In this document: positions 52,559-60,783 of the stretch, one piece after another
Position numbering within the stretch: position 1 is the first letter of the stretch
Layout of the letters: every line of letters starts with the position of its first letter
Assembly (NCBI RefSeq): GCF_016650635.1
Contig: NZ_JAEKFI010000002.1
Coordinates: 496,001 to 560,000 of the forward strand
Source of the DNA: Pseudomonas sp. TH43
Lineage (GTDB): Bacteria; Pseudomonadota; Gammaproteobacteria; Pseudomonadales; Pseudomonadaceae
Length of the DNA: 64,000 nt
Reading direction: 5' to 3'
The notes under the pieces: model-generated
The model's database searches: none
Told to the model about the DNA's origin: nothing
What the model saw: only the letters and a program-made list of their open reading frames with translations
Translations under genes and position numbers: made by a program

Positions 52559-54474
52559 AACGCCTGGCCCTGCTGATCGGCCTCAGCCTGTCGCTGGACG
52601 CCTTCGCGGCGTCGATGCGCTGGGGCGAGATCCGTGACGGCAGTCTGTACCTGCAAACGGATCGCCCCGACACGGTGACCGTACGCTGGACGCCGGCATG
52701 GCAGGCAGAAGCCAACGAAGAGCATCTGTATCTGCTCGACGGCCAAGGCAAATTGCAGGGTGAACGCTTCATCAAAGCCAGTGAAATCCGTGGCAGTCAG
52801 AGTTGGCCGTTGGTGCCCGGTGCGGCGAGTTATCGACTGGAAATTCCTGGCTACAGCTTCCGTAATTATCGCGTCGAACATGACGAGCGCACGGTCGCGT
52901 TGTTCGCCCCGGCCAAGGTGCATTTCAGCGCCGACACCCATAACGGCGATGAGTTGTATTTCAAAGTCGCGCCGGGGGAACACGCGGTGCTGGCCGGCAA
53001 GTTTCATGGTGGCGTCAGCGGTTTGCAGGCGCAACGGGTCGGCGATGATCAGCAACTGACCTTGGCGCTGAAACCCTATCGCGCCTACTGGCAATTCGAT
53101 CAGGTCGCCCTGCCCGTCAGCCAACGCGAACAGATCTGGCGCCTGCGTTTGCAAGGCAGCGGCAAAGCGGCGTTCTGGCTGGACGGCACGGCCAACCTGT
53201 TTGCACAGAATCCGCAGCAACTGAAACCGCTGCGCGAAGACCTCGGGCACACCCGTTTGACCGTGCACGATAAAGTCCTTGGGCGTACGCCGGATCTGGG
53301 CATCGCCCTGCCCTACGTGATGCCGCCACCGGCCAGTCATGCGGCGCTGGATGCACTGAAACCAACGGCAGCGAGCTACTACAGCTTTGTCGATGTGACG
53401 GCGAAGAATCCGCATTTCGAAGACGCGTTCCGTCGGGTCTATCAGGATCGTTTCGGCATCAAACAGGACATCACATTACTGGCAGGCAGTCAGCGTCAGG
53501 CCGATCTGCGCGCCGATGTGCAAAGCAACAGCGGCCTCGATGCCTGGCTGGCCGGCACGCGGGCGCTGGGCGGCAAAGGCACGCACTACATTGGTTTCGC
53601 CGACGAACCGAATCTCAACTATTCCAGCTACGCGCAGTATCAGGCGATCTTCGCCAGCATGGCCCGGCAGGTGCGCAGCGATCCGGCGAATGCCAAGGCT
53701 GGCGTGCGCATCGCCATGCCGGCCAGTTCGCGACTGGTCAACGGGCCGTTCGCCAATAACGCAGCGGACAAACGCGGGATCGATTGGGCGCGGCGTTTGC
53801 TCAGCGAATCAGGCGATCAGGTCGATGCGCTGGCTTGGCACGAATGGATGATTCGCGACCTGCTGGCCACCCGCGTCTACCGCGACAGCGTACGCCGCGC
53901 CGCCGAGCTCGTCGGCCTCGACAGCAAAGGCGTGCCGCGCAAAGCCTTGCTGCTCGATCAGACCAATATGTCCAGCGGCTCCAGCCTCAGCCCTTACGAT
54001 CAGGAAACCCACTACGCTTCGCTATGGTGGACCTCGGTGGTGATCAACGCTTCACAGGACGGCTTGCTGAGCATGCTCAACTGGTTCCAGGCCGCCGATG
54101 AGCCGCAGTATCCCAAGGGCATGTTGCGGGTGTTGGCCGATGATCGTTTTGAACTGAAGCCGGTTGGCCTCGCCCAGCAGTTTATCGCTCAGCATTGGCT
54201 GCATCAGGTGCTGTGGCTGGAAAACGATGCCTTTGAAGTCGATGTGCTGGCGATGGCCGGCGACGATCAGCGCGGCTTGCTCGGCGTCAACAAGGGCACA
54301 CGCCTGCAACGTGTGGATCTGAGCGGTGCCAAGTGCCCGCTGAACAACGGCGCCCTGCGTTACTTCGGCGCGGACAACCGCAGCCGCGACGCACCATTTG
54401 CCTGCCGCGATGGACGCGTCAGCTTTGATTTGCCGGGGGAAACCCTGTTTGCACTCAGCTGGATCGCGTCATGA
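52555..54474 (+). CDS. Secreted glycoside-hydrolase-like protein (clan GH-A type)
   Basis: 639 residues with a signal peptide (MKRLALLIGLSLSLDAFAA). The N-terminal 250 residues are beta-rich; a TIM-barrel-like part follows. GTHYIGFADEPNLNYSSYAQ has a Glu placed like the acid/base of GH-A enzymes (NEP motif, here DEP), and ALAWHEWMI may contain the nucleophile Glu. Comparable periplasmic GH39 proteins (PslG) trim polymers during export. Sequence similarity is weak, so the family is tentative. Coupled to wzx by ATGA overlap. Confidence 0.65.
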   Translation: MKRLALLIGLSLSLDAFAASMRWGEIRDGSLYLQTDRPDTVTVRWTPAWQAEANEEHLYLLDGQGKLQGERFIKASEIRGSQSWPLVPGAASYRLEIPGYSFRNYRVEHDERTVALFAPAKVHFSADTHNGDELYFKVAPGEHAVLAGKFHGGVSGLQAQRVGDDQQLTLALKPYRAYWQFDQVALPVSQREQIWRLRLQGSGKAAFWLDGTANLFAQNPQQLKPLREDLGHTRLTVHDKVLGRTPDLGIALPYVMPPPASHAALDALKPTAASYYSFVDVTAKNPHFEDAFRRVYQDRFGIKQDITLLAGSQRQADLRADVQSNSGLDAWLAGTRALGGKGTHYIGFADEPNLNYSSYAQYQAIFASMARQVRSDPANAKAGVRIAMPASSRLVNGPFANNAADKRGIDWARRLLSESGDQVDALAWHEWMIRDLLATRVYRDSVRRAAELVGLDSKGVPRKALLLDQTNMSSGSSLSPYDQETHYASLWWTSVVINASQDGLLSMLNWFQAADEPQYPKGMLRVLADDRFELKPVGLAQQFIAQHWLHQVLWLENDAFEVDVLAMAGDDQRGLLGVNKGTRLQRVDLSGAKCPLNNGALRYFGADNRSRDAPFACRDGRVSFDLPGETLFALSWIAS

Positions 54475-54538
54475 AGCCAATTCCGAACGATCATGAGAAA
54501 GGCCAGGCGAACTTGAACCCCGATGTGATTGAGCTTTT

Positions 54539-54645
54539 GTGGCGAAGGGATTTATCCCCGTTCGGCTGCGCAGCAGTCGTCGCTTCTTATCCTGTTAAAG
54601 CGGGGCCGCTTCGCAGCCCAACGGGGATAAATCCCCTCGCCACAG
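54539..54645. repeat. REPIN inside the exopolysaccharide operon
   Basis: TGTGGCGAAGGGATTTATCC and GGGGATAAATCCCCTCGCCA are inverted partners with inner GGCTGCGCAGC/GCTTCGCAGCC arms. It fills the gap between the hydrolase-like gene and the acetyltransferase gene. It may affect mRNA processing or end part of the transcripts. Confidence 0.85.
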
Positions 54646-54698
54646 GAGTTCTCTCAACAATTGGGGTCGCTGCGCCGAAAGGTTCAGGAGTAGACAAC

Positions 54699-55388
54699 AT
54701 GGGTACCGTCAGCAAACTCAGCGAACACATCAAGCAAAAAGGCCTGCGCGCCACTTTGGCGAAAGCCTGGAAGCACTACGTTTTTTCCCATCAGGAACTG
54801 CTGTGGATGGAGCGCGATCTGGTCAGTCCGGTGCCGCCGCACAATCTCAAGCCCTACCCGCCGCTGCGAGTGGTGAAGATTACGCCGGACAACGCCAGCG
54901 CCTTCGCCCGCTACTTCGGCGACCGCGTCGGCACCATGGCTGAATTGGCCAACGAAGGTCACACCGGGCATATGCACCTGGACGATCAAGGCGATGCCGT
55001 GGCGTTCATCTGGGGCAGCGCGCGGGACTACTTCGACCGGCATTACTACGGCTGCATGTTCCCGGTGAAACCCGGTGAGTTCTTCGAGTTCGGCGGCGAA
55101 CTGACCCGCGCCTACTGGGGCAGCGAACTGTCGGTGGACCTGCAACTGGAGTTGTGGAAAGCCATGGCTGCGCAGGGTTGCGACAAGGTCGTCGACGTCT
55201 GCGAGTTTCACAATATTCCGGCGCTCAAACTGCACCTGCGCATGGGCTACACCGAGCAGAACCGCATCATGAACGTCTACACCCTGTTCGGCCGCTGGCG
55301 CTTCTACCGCGAAACCCGCTACAGCGGCTCGCGTCTGGATGCTCTGCGCAAACCTTCCCGTCCACCCGTAACAGCAACGGCGACCTGA
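54699..55388 (+). CDS. GNAT-like acetyltransferase, paralogue A
   Basis: ATG 54699 behind CAGGAG gives 229 residues. Sequence includes ELLWMERDLVSPVPPHNL, GEFFEFGGELTRAYWG and HNIPALKLHLRMGYTE, the last resembling the acetyl-CoA-binding end of GNAT folds. The in-frame extension from 54471 is translated repeat and was rejected. It is clearly related to the gene at 57458; both are in the operon. They may acetylate (or acylate) different sugars. Confidence 0.75.
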   Translation: MGTVSKLSEHIKQKGLRATLAKAWKHYVFSHQELLWMERDLVSPVPPHNLKPYPPLRVVKITPDNASAFARYFGDRVGTMAELANEGHTGHMHLDDQGDAVAFIWGSARDYFDRHYYGCMFPVKPGEFFEFGGELTRAYWGSELSVDLQLELWKAMAAQGCDKVVDVCEFHNIPALKLHLRMGYTEQNRIMNVYTLFGRWRFYRETRYSGSRLDALRKPSRPPVTATAT

Positions 55389-55392
55389 GCCT

Positions 55393-56580
55393 ATGGTGAC
55401 GCGATTCGAATGGCGCACTTCGCTGTGCGCCGCCGATTTCCCGGCAGCAGCGTACGAAGCCCTGCGCCTGCGGATGACGGAGCACACACCGTTCAACAAT
55501 CTCGGTTGGTTGTGCGCAGCCGAGCAGGCCCTTGGCGAGGGTGATGGCTTGCACATCCTGCTCGCTTGGTCGGCGGATGAATTGCGTCTGTGTCTGCCGC
55601 TGGTGGCGAGTCGCGAGCGCTTTGCCGGCGTGCCGTTTCGGGTGTTGCATCACTTGGGTTATCCGTTGGCGGATCGTTTGGCGCTGCTGTCGATGCTGGA
55701 CAGTGAGGACATGCGTGAGGCCTTGAAATTGATCCGCCAGCGCGTGCCCCACGCGCTACTGCAACTCAACGAATTGTCCGAGCCGGCCGGTGAGGAGAGT
55801 GCCCTCACCGAATGGATGGGGCGCAGTTCCACCGCTGAGCGGCGACTGAGTTGTCGGGTGCCAGTGCACCTGATCAGCGAAGCCGATCATCAGGAAGTCT
55901 CCGGCGACCCACGCTACAAGTTGCGCCGGGCACGCAAGCGGATTGCAGCATGTGGCGCCGAGGTGCGCAGAATTATTCCCGACGCGATGAGCATGGGTGC
56001 GCTGTTACAAACCATCAGCGAAGTCGAAGCGGTGAGTTGGAAAGGTGACGAAGGCGTGGGGATTTTTGCCAGCGAACCCAGTCGCCAACTGATCGAAAAA
56101 GCTTTCATCGCCCTCGCCGGCCAAGGCCTGGTGCGCGTGGTGACGCTGGAGCTTAACGGCCGCTGCATCAGCTATCGTCTCGGCTTGCTGGAGCAGGGTC
56201 GACTCTACGATTACAACCTCGCCTTCCTGCCGCAATACGCCGATCTTGGCAGCGGTCGGGTATTGCTGGAGGAATGGATTCGCTGGGGGCTGGACGAGCA
56301 TTGGCGCTGGATCGACGCGTCGCGCGTCAGTCTGGAAAACTCCAGCCATCAACTGCACGAACGCATGACCGGGCAACTGGAGCACTGGCGCTGGAGTTTC
56401 TATTCCTGGCGACCGAGCGGCCTCATCCTCGGTCTGGGCTTGCGCCTGTGGTATCGAATAAAACCGCGTTTGCAAGCCTGGCGGGCACGCCGCCGCGCCG
56501 AGCAGGCAAAGCCGACACTCAAACCCGTCGCGATCACCACGGAGGGCGAACATGCCTCGCCAAGTCATAGTCAACGCTGA
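55393..56580 (+). CDS. CelD/BcsL-like GNAT acetyltransferase
   Basis: 395 residues. The double-GNAT arrangement is seen: an N-terminal part with HTPFNNLGWLCAAEQALGEG and a C-terminal Acetyltransf_6-like part with YKLRRARKRIAACGAEVRR, GRCISYRLGLLEQGRLYDYN and PQYADLGSGRVLLEEW. BcsL/CelD-type proteins sit in polysaccharide clusters and are thought to modify sugars. A C-terminal basic helix (WRARRRAEQ) follows. It overlaps the next gene by 29 bp. Confidence 0.8.
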   Translation: MVTRFEWRTSLCAADFPAAAYEALRLRMTEHTPFNNLGWLCAAEQALGEGDGLHILLAWSADELRLCLPLVASRERFAGVPFRVLHHLGYPLADRLALLSMLDSEDMREALKLIRQRVPHALLQLNELSEPAGEESALTEWMGRSSTAERRLSCRVPVHLISEADHQEVSGDPRYKLRRARKRIAACGAEVRRIIPDAMSMGALLQTISEVEAVSWKGDEGVGIFASEPSRQLIEKAFIALAGQGLVRVVTLELNGRCISYRLGLLEQGRLYDYNLAFLPQYADLGSGRVLLEEWIRWGLDEHWRWIDASRVSLENSSHQLHERMTGQLEHWRWSFYSWRPSGLILGLGLRLWYRIKPRLQAWRARRRAEQAKPTLKPVAITTEGEHASPSHSQR

Positions 56581-57343
56581 CGATTTCGGCCTCAGCCCGA
56601 ACGAAAATGCGGTGATCTTCGCGGCGTTTCAGGCCGGGGTCATCAGTTCTGCCACGGCCATGGCCAACATGCCGGCGTTCGAAGCGGCATGTGCCATGGC
56701 CCGGCATGCGACGCTGCAAGGCCGGGTGGGCCTGCACTTCAATCTGACTTACGGACGACCGTTGAGTCAGGCGATTCTCGATCGCCGCACATTCTGTGAT
56801 GACCACGGGGTGTTCGACCTCAGCCTGCCACGCCACACCGTCTGGCTCGGCCGTGAGGATCGTGATGCAGTGCGTGAGGAATTGCAGGCGCAGTGGCAGC
56901 GTTGCGTCGATCACGGGATGCGTCCGAGCCACATCGATTCGCATCAACACGTGCATAACATCTGGCCGATCGGCGAGATCGTCGCGCGCTTTGCCGCGCA
57001 TCAAGGTGTGCCGATTCGCCTGGCGCGTAATCTGGGGCAAAACCTCAATTTGCCCAAGCGCGTGTTCAAGGGATTGCTCAATTGGCGTTTGCAAAGTCTG
57101 GCGGGGGCAACAGCGGACTACGTCTGCACCCCAGTGGACTTGCGCAACGACATTTCGCCGACCGACGGCGTGCTGGAAATCGTCGCTCACCCGACTCAGC
57201 TCGGCAGTGATTTTGGTGATGCCTATCTCAACCCGGATGAATCCCTGAGCCGCGTGCTAGAGCAGCGGCTGGCAGGCATTCCACGGATCTCCTACACCGA
57301 CTTGAACAAGGATTTTCTACGCGGTGCTGCGGCACTCGACTGA
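56552..57343 (+). CDS. ChbG/YdjC-family carbohydrate deacetylase
   Basis: 263 residues starting at ATG 56552 with GGAGGGC ahead. Metal/catalytic motifs: VNADDFGLSPNENA, GLHFNLTYG and HIDSHQHVHNIWP. ChbG deacetylates N-acetylglucosamine oligosaccharides. No signal peptide. A second deacetylase in the operon beside the NodB-type enzyme suggests the repeat unit contains an N-acetylated sugar or that acetyl turnover occurs. Confidence 0.88.
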   Translation: MPRQVIVNADDFGLSPNENAVIFAAFQAGVISSATAMANMPAFEAACAMARHATLQGRVGLHFNLTYGRPLSQAILDRRTFCDDHGVFDLSLPRHTVWLGREDRDAVREELQAQWQRCVDHGMRPSHIDSHQHVHNIWPIGEIVARFAAHQGVPIRLARNLGQNLNLPKRVFKGLLNWRLQSLAGATADYVCTPVDLRNDISPTDGVLEIVAHPTQLGSDFGDAYLNPDESLSRVLEQRLAGIPRISYTDLNKDFLRGAAALD

Positions 57344-57457
57344 CTTACATACCTTGCAATACTTTCGAAGATGGCACTTTGAAATGAACTTGCACGGGTG
57401 ATCTATACCCACCACAGAACCATCCACAACACCCGGGCCACGGCCACGGAGGGCATC

Positions 57458-58150
57458 ATGAGCGTCATCGAAAAACTACAAGAACGCATCCGTCAAAAAG
57501 GCCTCGGGCGCACCTTCGGCACCTTGTGGAAACGCTACGTGTTCTTCCACTGGGAATTGTTGTGGATGGAGCGCGACCTCGTCAGTCCGGTACCGCCGCA
57601 CAAGCTGCGCCCTTACGACGGCCTGCGCAAAGTCGATATCACGCCGCAGAATGCCGAAGCGTTCGGCAAGCACTTTGGTGATCGCGTTGAGACCATGGCG
57701 GAACTCGCCGCCGAAGGGCACACAGGGCACATGTACCTCGACGCGGACGGTCACGCGGTGGCATTTATCTGGGGCAGCATTCGCGACTATCACGACCGGC
57801 ACTATTACGGCTGCAACTTCCCGGTGAAGCCTGGCGAATTCTTCGAGTTCGGTGGCGAAATGACCCGCGCGTATTTCGGCAGCAGCCTGTCGGTGGACGT
57901 GCAGGTCGCCTTGTGGGAAGCCATGGCAGCCCTGGGCTGCAACAAAGTGGTGGATGTCTGCGAGACCCACAATATTCCGGCGCTGAAACTGCACATCCGC
58001 ATGGGCTATCACGAACAGGGGCGCGTCACCCACGTTTACTGCCTGTTCGGCCGGTGGAAGTTCTTCCGTGAAACGCGTTACCAAGGCTCGCGACTGGAGC
58101 CACTGCGCAAACCGGGGCGGCCGGTGGTGAGTGCGGCCGCGCAGGCTTGA
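57458..58150 (+). CDS. GNAT-like acetyltransferase, paralogue B
   Basis: ATG 57458 behind GGAGGG gives 230 residues. It shares WELLWMERDLVSPVPPHKL, GEFFEFGGEMTRAYFG and HNIPALKLHIRMGYHE with paralogue A and has the same length. It is the last gene of the polysaccharide operon, 114 bp after the ChbG-like gene. The pair most likely arose by duplication with CelD-like and ChbG-like genes in between. Confidence 0.75.
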   Translation: MSVIEKLQERIRQKGLGRTFGTLWKRYVFFHWELLWMERDLVSPVPPHKLRPYDGLRKVDITPQNAEAFGKHFGDRVETMAELAAEGHTGHMYLDADGHAVAFIWGSIRDYHDRHYYGCNFPVKPGEFFEFGGEMTRAYFGSSLSVDVQVALWEAMAALGCNKVVDVCETHNIPALKLHIRMGYHEQGRVTHVYCLFGRWKFFRETRYQGSRLEPLRKPGRPVVSAAAQA

Positions 58151-58184
58151 TTCGATCTCAGGATTTGTGGCGGTCATTAGGCCG

Positions 58185-58265
58185 TCTTCGCGAGCAAGCT
58201 CGGCTCCTACAGGGGTATTCGGCGTACAGCAGATTCCTTGTAGGAGCCGAGCTTGCTCGCGAAGA
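58185..58265. repeat. Perfect 27-bp inverted repeat (REP-type)
   Basis: Arms TCTTCGCGAGCAAGCTCGGC... and its exact complement enclose 27 bases. It lies between the end of the exopolysaccharide operon and a convergent methyltransferase gene, and may act as terminator for both. Confidence 0.8.
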
Positions 58266-58288
58266 GGTCGGTCGACTCAATGAAGAAC

Positions 58289-59086
58289 TCAGGCCTTGGC
58301 AGCGACCAGGGTAAAGCACATCGGCATCTGCGCTTCCTGATTCAAATACTGGTCATACAGTTCTTCCCGATTCGAGTGCGCATATTCCTTGAAATGCGCG
58401 ATGTTCAGCCCTGCCCCAATGGCGCCGCTGAAGATGGCGCCAAGGGTGTGTACGAACCAGTAGGACTTCGCCGTCTGCTGCTCGACCTTGCCGACATAAA
58501 CGATGGGCTCTTGTTGCACAAACGGCTCGGCGCGGAAGTACGAACTGGCGAGGCGATACGGATCTTCGGCGTCGGGATCGACCATTTCCAGAAACGGATG
58601 GGTTTCGTAAATCACCAGGTTGCCGCCCGGTTTGAGCGTCGAGGCGACGTGGCGGAAGAATTCGCCGATATCGGGCATCCAGTTCAGTACGCCAATAGTA
58701 ATCAGCGCCACGTCGAAGCGGTTTTGCAACGACGCCGGCAGGTGGTGGACATCGGCTTCGATGAATTCGGCGGTGTGCGCTGAACGCTTGTTCAGCTCGC
58801 GCGCCTGCTCAAGAAACGCCACCGACTGATCGACACCGACCACACTGCGCGCACCGAGGGCAAACAGCGACAGACTCTCGCGGCCGTTGTTGCAGCCCAG
58901 TTGAATCACGTCTTTACCGTCGACCTCCAGCAACCCGCTCAGGGTCTCATCGAGGCAAGAAAAATCCGCCTGCGCGACCTCGCCGAGCAAGGCCTGCCAG
59001 TCAGGCGAATCCTGGTGATGGCGGGCGGAATCGTTCCACGCCTGTCGATTGCTCTCGATGGCGGTTTTATTATTAGGCACTTCCAT
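58289..59086 (-). CDS. SAM-dependent methyltransferase (class I)
   Basis: 265 residues. Motif I VIQLGCNNGRESLSL, acidic residue in VVGVDQSVAF, motif IIADVHHLP and post-motif NLVIYETHPF. The substrate is not evident; Methyltransf_11/25-type enzymes act on small molecules. It is convergent with the polysaccharide operon and may be unrelated to it. ATG 59086 is the first in-frame start after a stop. Confidence 0.85.
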   Translation of the reverse strand: MEVPNNKTAIESNRQAWNDSARHHQDSPDWQALLGEVAQADFSCLDETLSGLLEVDGKDVIQLGCNNGRESLSLFALGARSVVGVDQSVAFLEQARELNKRSAHTAEFIEADVHHLPASLQNRFDVALITIGVLNWMPDIGEFFRHVASTLKPGGNLVIYETHPFLEMVDPDAEDPYRLASSYFRAEPFVQQEPIVYVGKVEQQTAKSYWFVHTLGAIFSGAIGAGLNIAHFKEYAHSNREELYDQYLNQEAQMPMCFTLVAAKA

Positions 59087-59176
59087 GGCGCACTCCGAAC
59101 GATGCTCGTGATTGAGCGAACCCGAGTCTAGATCAGCCCGGCAATTGCGGTTGTTGCAAACTTGTAAGCCACACCG

Positions 59177-59274
59177 TGTAGGAGCTGCCGAAGGCTCGGG
59201 CCGCGTTCGGACAATCTTTTGATCTTGTTTTTAAGATCAAGATCAAAAGATCGCAGCCTGCGGCAGCTCCTACA
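59177..59274. repeat. REPIN (AGCTGCCGAAGGCT type)
   Basis: TGTAGGAGCTGCCGAAGGCT on the left and TGCGGCAGCTCCTACA on the right, with a GATC-rich centre. It lies upstream of the toxin-antitoxin pair; their promoter must be in 59275-59373. Confidence 0.8.
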
Positions 59275-59373
59275 AAAGAATTGGTTCGTGCCTACAAATA
59301 CCGACGATTTTTCAAGGTTTGATAGACGACTTGGCTGCCTTCGCAAAAGTATCCACTTGGATACAGTCAAGCA

Positions 59374-59667
59374 ATGGATTATCTTATTCAACAAACAGCA
59401 GCCTTCCAGGCTTGGCACCGTTCTATTCGAGACCTGCGGGCAAAAGTCGCCATCGCACGTCGCATCGATCGGGCCTCAACAGGAAATCTCGGCGATGTTA
59501 AACCGGTGGGTGATGGCGTATCGGAAATGCGCGTAGATGTGGCTGCGGGCTTTCGGGTGTATTTCACGATGCGTAACGGTGCAATCATCGTTCTATTAGC
59601 TGGCGGCGATAAGTCCTCACAGAGCGCAGACATCCGCCGCGCACAAAAAATGGCTAAGGAGGTTTAA
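59374..59667 (+). CDS. RelE/HigB-type toxin
   Basis: 97 residues. Gp49/RelE-like layout: FQAWHRSIRDLRAKVAIARR, GDVKPVGDGVSEMRVDVAAG, FRVYFTMRNGAIIVLLAGGD. Such toxins are ribosome-dependent mRNA nucleases. Two bases separate it from the antitoxin gene, so toxin-first order as in HigBA. The pair is a likely acquired module. Confidence 0.88.
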   Translation: MDYLIQQTAAFQAWHRSIRDLRAKVAIARRIDRASTGNLGDVKPVGDGVSEMRVDVAAGFRVYFTMRNGAIIVLLAGGDKSSQSADIRRAQKMAKEV

Positions 59668-59669
59668 CC

Positions 59670-59978
59670 ATGAGCCAGACTTTGACGAATTTCGACATGG
59701 CAGCACTGCTGGACAGTGACGAAGCTATCAGCGAATACCTGTCTCAGGTACTCGCAGACGGGGATAACGAAGAGTTTCTTCGTGCAATCGGCTATGTGCT
59801 TAAGGCACGCGGAATGACGCAGATAGCCAAAACGTCAGGCATGGGTCGCGAGAGTCTGTACAAGGCGTTCGCGCCGGGTGCAAAACCGCGCTTCGACACG
59901 GTTTTGAAAGTCATGCATGCCCTCGGCATTGATCTATACGCGCAGCCGGGGCATGCGATCAATCACCCAGTCGCTTGA
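59670..59978 (+). CDS. HigA-like antitoxin (addiction module)
   Basis: 102 residues. The N-terminal LLDSDEAISEYLSQVLADGD is followed by a helix-turn-helix in IAKTSGMGRESLYKAFAPGA and the family's typical PRFDTVLKVMHALGIDLYAQ. It should bind the toxin and repress the pair's promoter. RBS AAGGAGG precedes its ATG and overlaps the toxin stop region. Confidence 0.9.
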   Translation: MSQTLTNFDMAALLDSDEAISEYLSQVLADGDNEEFLRAIGYVLKARGMTQIAKTSGMGRESLYKAFAPGAKPRFDTVLKVMHALGIDLYAQPGHAINHPVA

Positions 59979-60079
59979 ATGCAGGGCAGCTATAGATAAT
60001 AGCCTTGGGGAATACCGCACTCGCAGGTGCCGCCATGCTAATGCTCGATCGGCTGTTGTTGCTGGGTTGTCTGCTTGCT

Positions 60080-60134
60080 GATCTTGATTCTAAAAATCAA
60101 AGTCAAACTATCGCAGACTTCGGCAGCTCCTATA
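60080..60134. repeat. Degraded REPIN half
   Basis: GATCTTGATTCTAAAAATCA followed by ATCGCAGACTTCGGCAGCTCC resembles the right half of the element at 59177, with several mismatches. It abuts the 5' limit of the next reading frame. Confidence 0.55.
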
Positions 60135-60519
60135 AAACTGGTCAATCTGGCATCGAGCGAATAATGTCGGCCAGATCATCCATGGTTATTTCATTAGACT
60201 TAATAGCGGCGGCAATGGCGGTGGCGGTGGTGGCAATGGTGGAAGTGGTCACGGTGACGGCGGCAGTGGACACAGCGGCAGCGGCCAGGGCTCCGGACAC
60301 TCCGGTGATTCCGCCTCATCCTCCAGCCGCAACGGCACCCACGCCGAGCCAGACGATGATCACGGCGTGCACCGGGCCGGTAAAGTCGGCGATGACCATG
60401 GCATCCATCGCGCTGACGAAGTAGGCGATGACCGAGGACTGCATGCAGCAGGCGAACCGGGGGATGATCGCGGCGTACATGTCGGCGGCGAACCCGGCGA
60501 CGACAAACGCACCAACTGA
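60135..60519 (+). pseudogene. Startless Gly/His/Asp-rich repetitive reading frame
   Basis: An open frame from just after a TAA near 60132-60134 to TGA 60517 contains no ATG, GTG or TTG near its start. The middle is SGGNGGGGGNGGSGHGDGGS and the end has four to five 13-residue units such as GDDHGIHRADEV, GDDRGLHAAGEP and GDDRGVHVGGEP. Codon third positions favour C/T, which supports coding. The 5' end meets a REP-like half element, so the true start may have been deleted. Function is unknown; a metal-binding or surface protein tail is conceivable. Confidence 0.5.
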
Positions 60520-60543
60520 CAATCCTGCAACATCACGAACCCT

Positions 60544-60632
60544 TGTGGGAGCTGGCTTGCCAGCGATGAGGCCAGATCAGACACTGCTGCATTGCCAGAC
60601 CCACCGCTTTCGCTGGCAAGCCAGCTCCCACA
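60544..60632. repeat. REPIN (GCTGGCTTGCCAGC type)
   Basis: TGTGGGAGCTGGCTTGCCAG and CTGGCAAGCCAGCTCCCACA flank 43 bases. Same type as at 37027. Confidence 0.85.
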
Positions 60633-60674
60633 GGGTTTCTGGTGTTCACAAATCTGGCAGACGGGCGCGATAAA

Positions 60675-60765
60675 TGTAGGAGCAGAGCTTGCTCGCGAAA
60701 GCGGTTCGCCTGCCACGTCTACTCTGAATGTGCCGCCGTCTTCGCGGGCAAGCCCGGCTCCTACA
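60675..60765. repeat. REPIN (GAGCTTGCTCGCGAA type)
   Basis: TGTAGGAGCAGAGCTTGCTC on the left pairs imperfectly with GGGCAAGCCCGGCTCCTACA on the right. It lies just before the 3' end of the LysR gene and may end its transcription. With the two elements before it, 60520-60783 is all repeat with no gene. Confidence 0.75.
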
Positions 60766-60783
60766 GTTTGATCTGCGTAAGGA

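Noticed and set aside
54471..54698. N-terminal extension of acetyltransferase paralogue A up to the hydrolase stop
   Set aside because: It is a translation of the REPIN; ATG 54699 has a good ribosome site and matches the paralogue's start.
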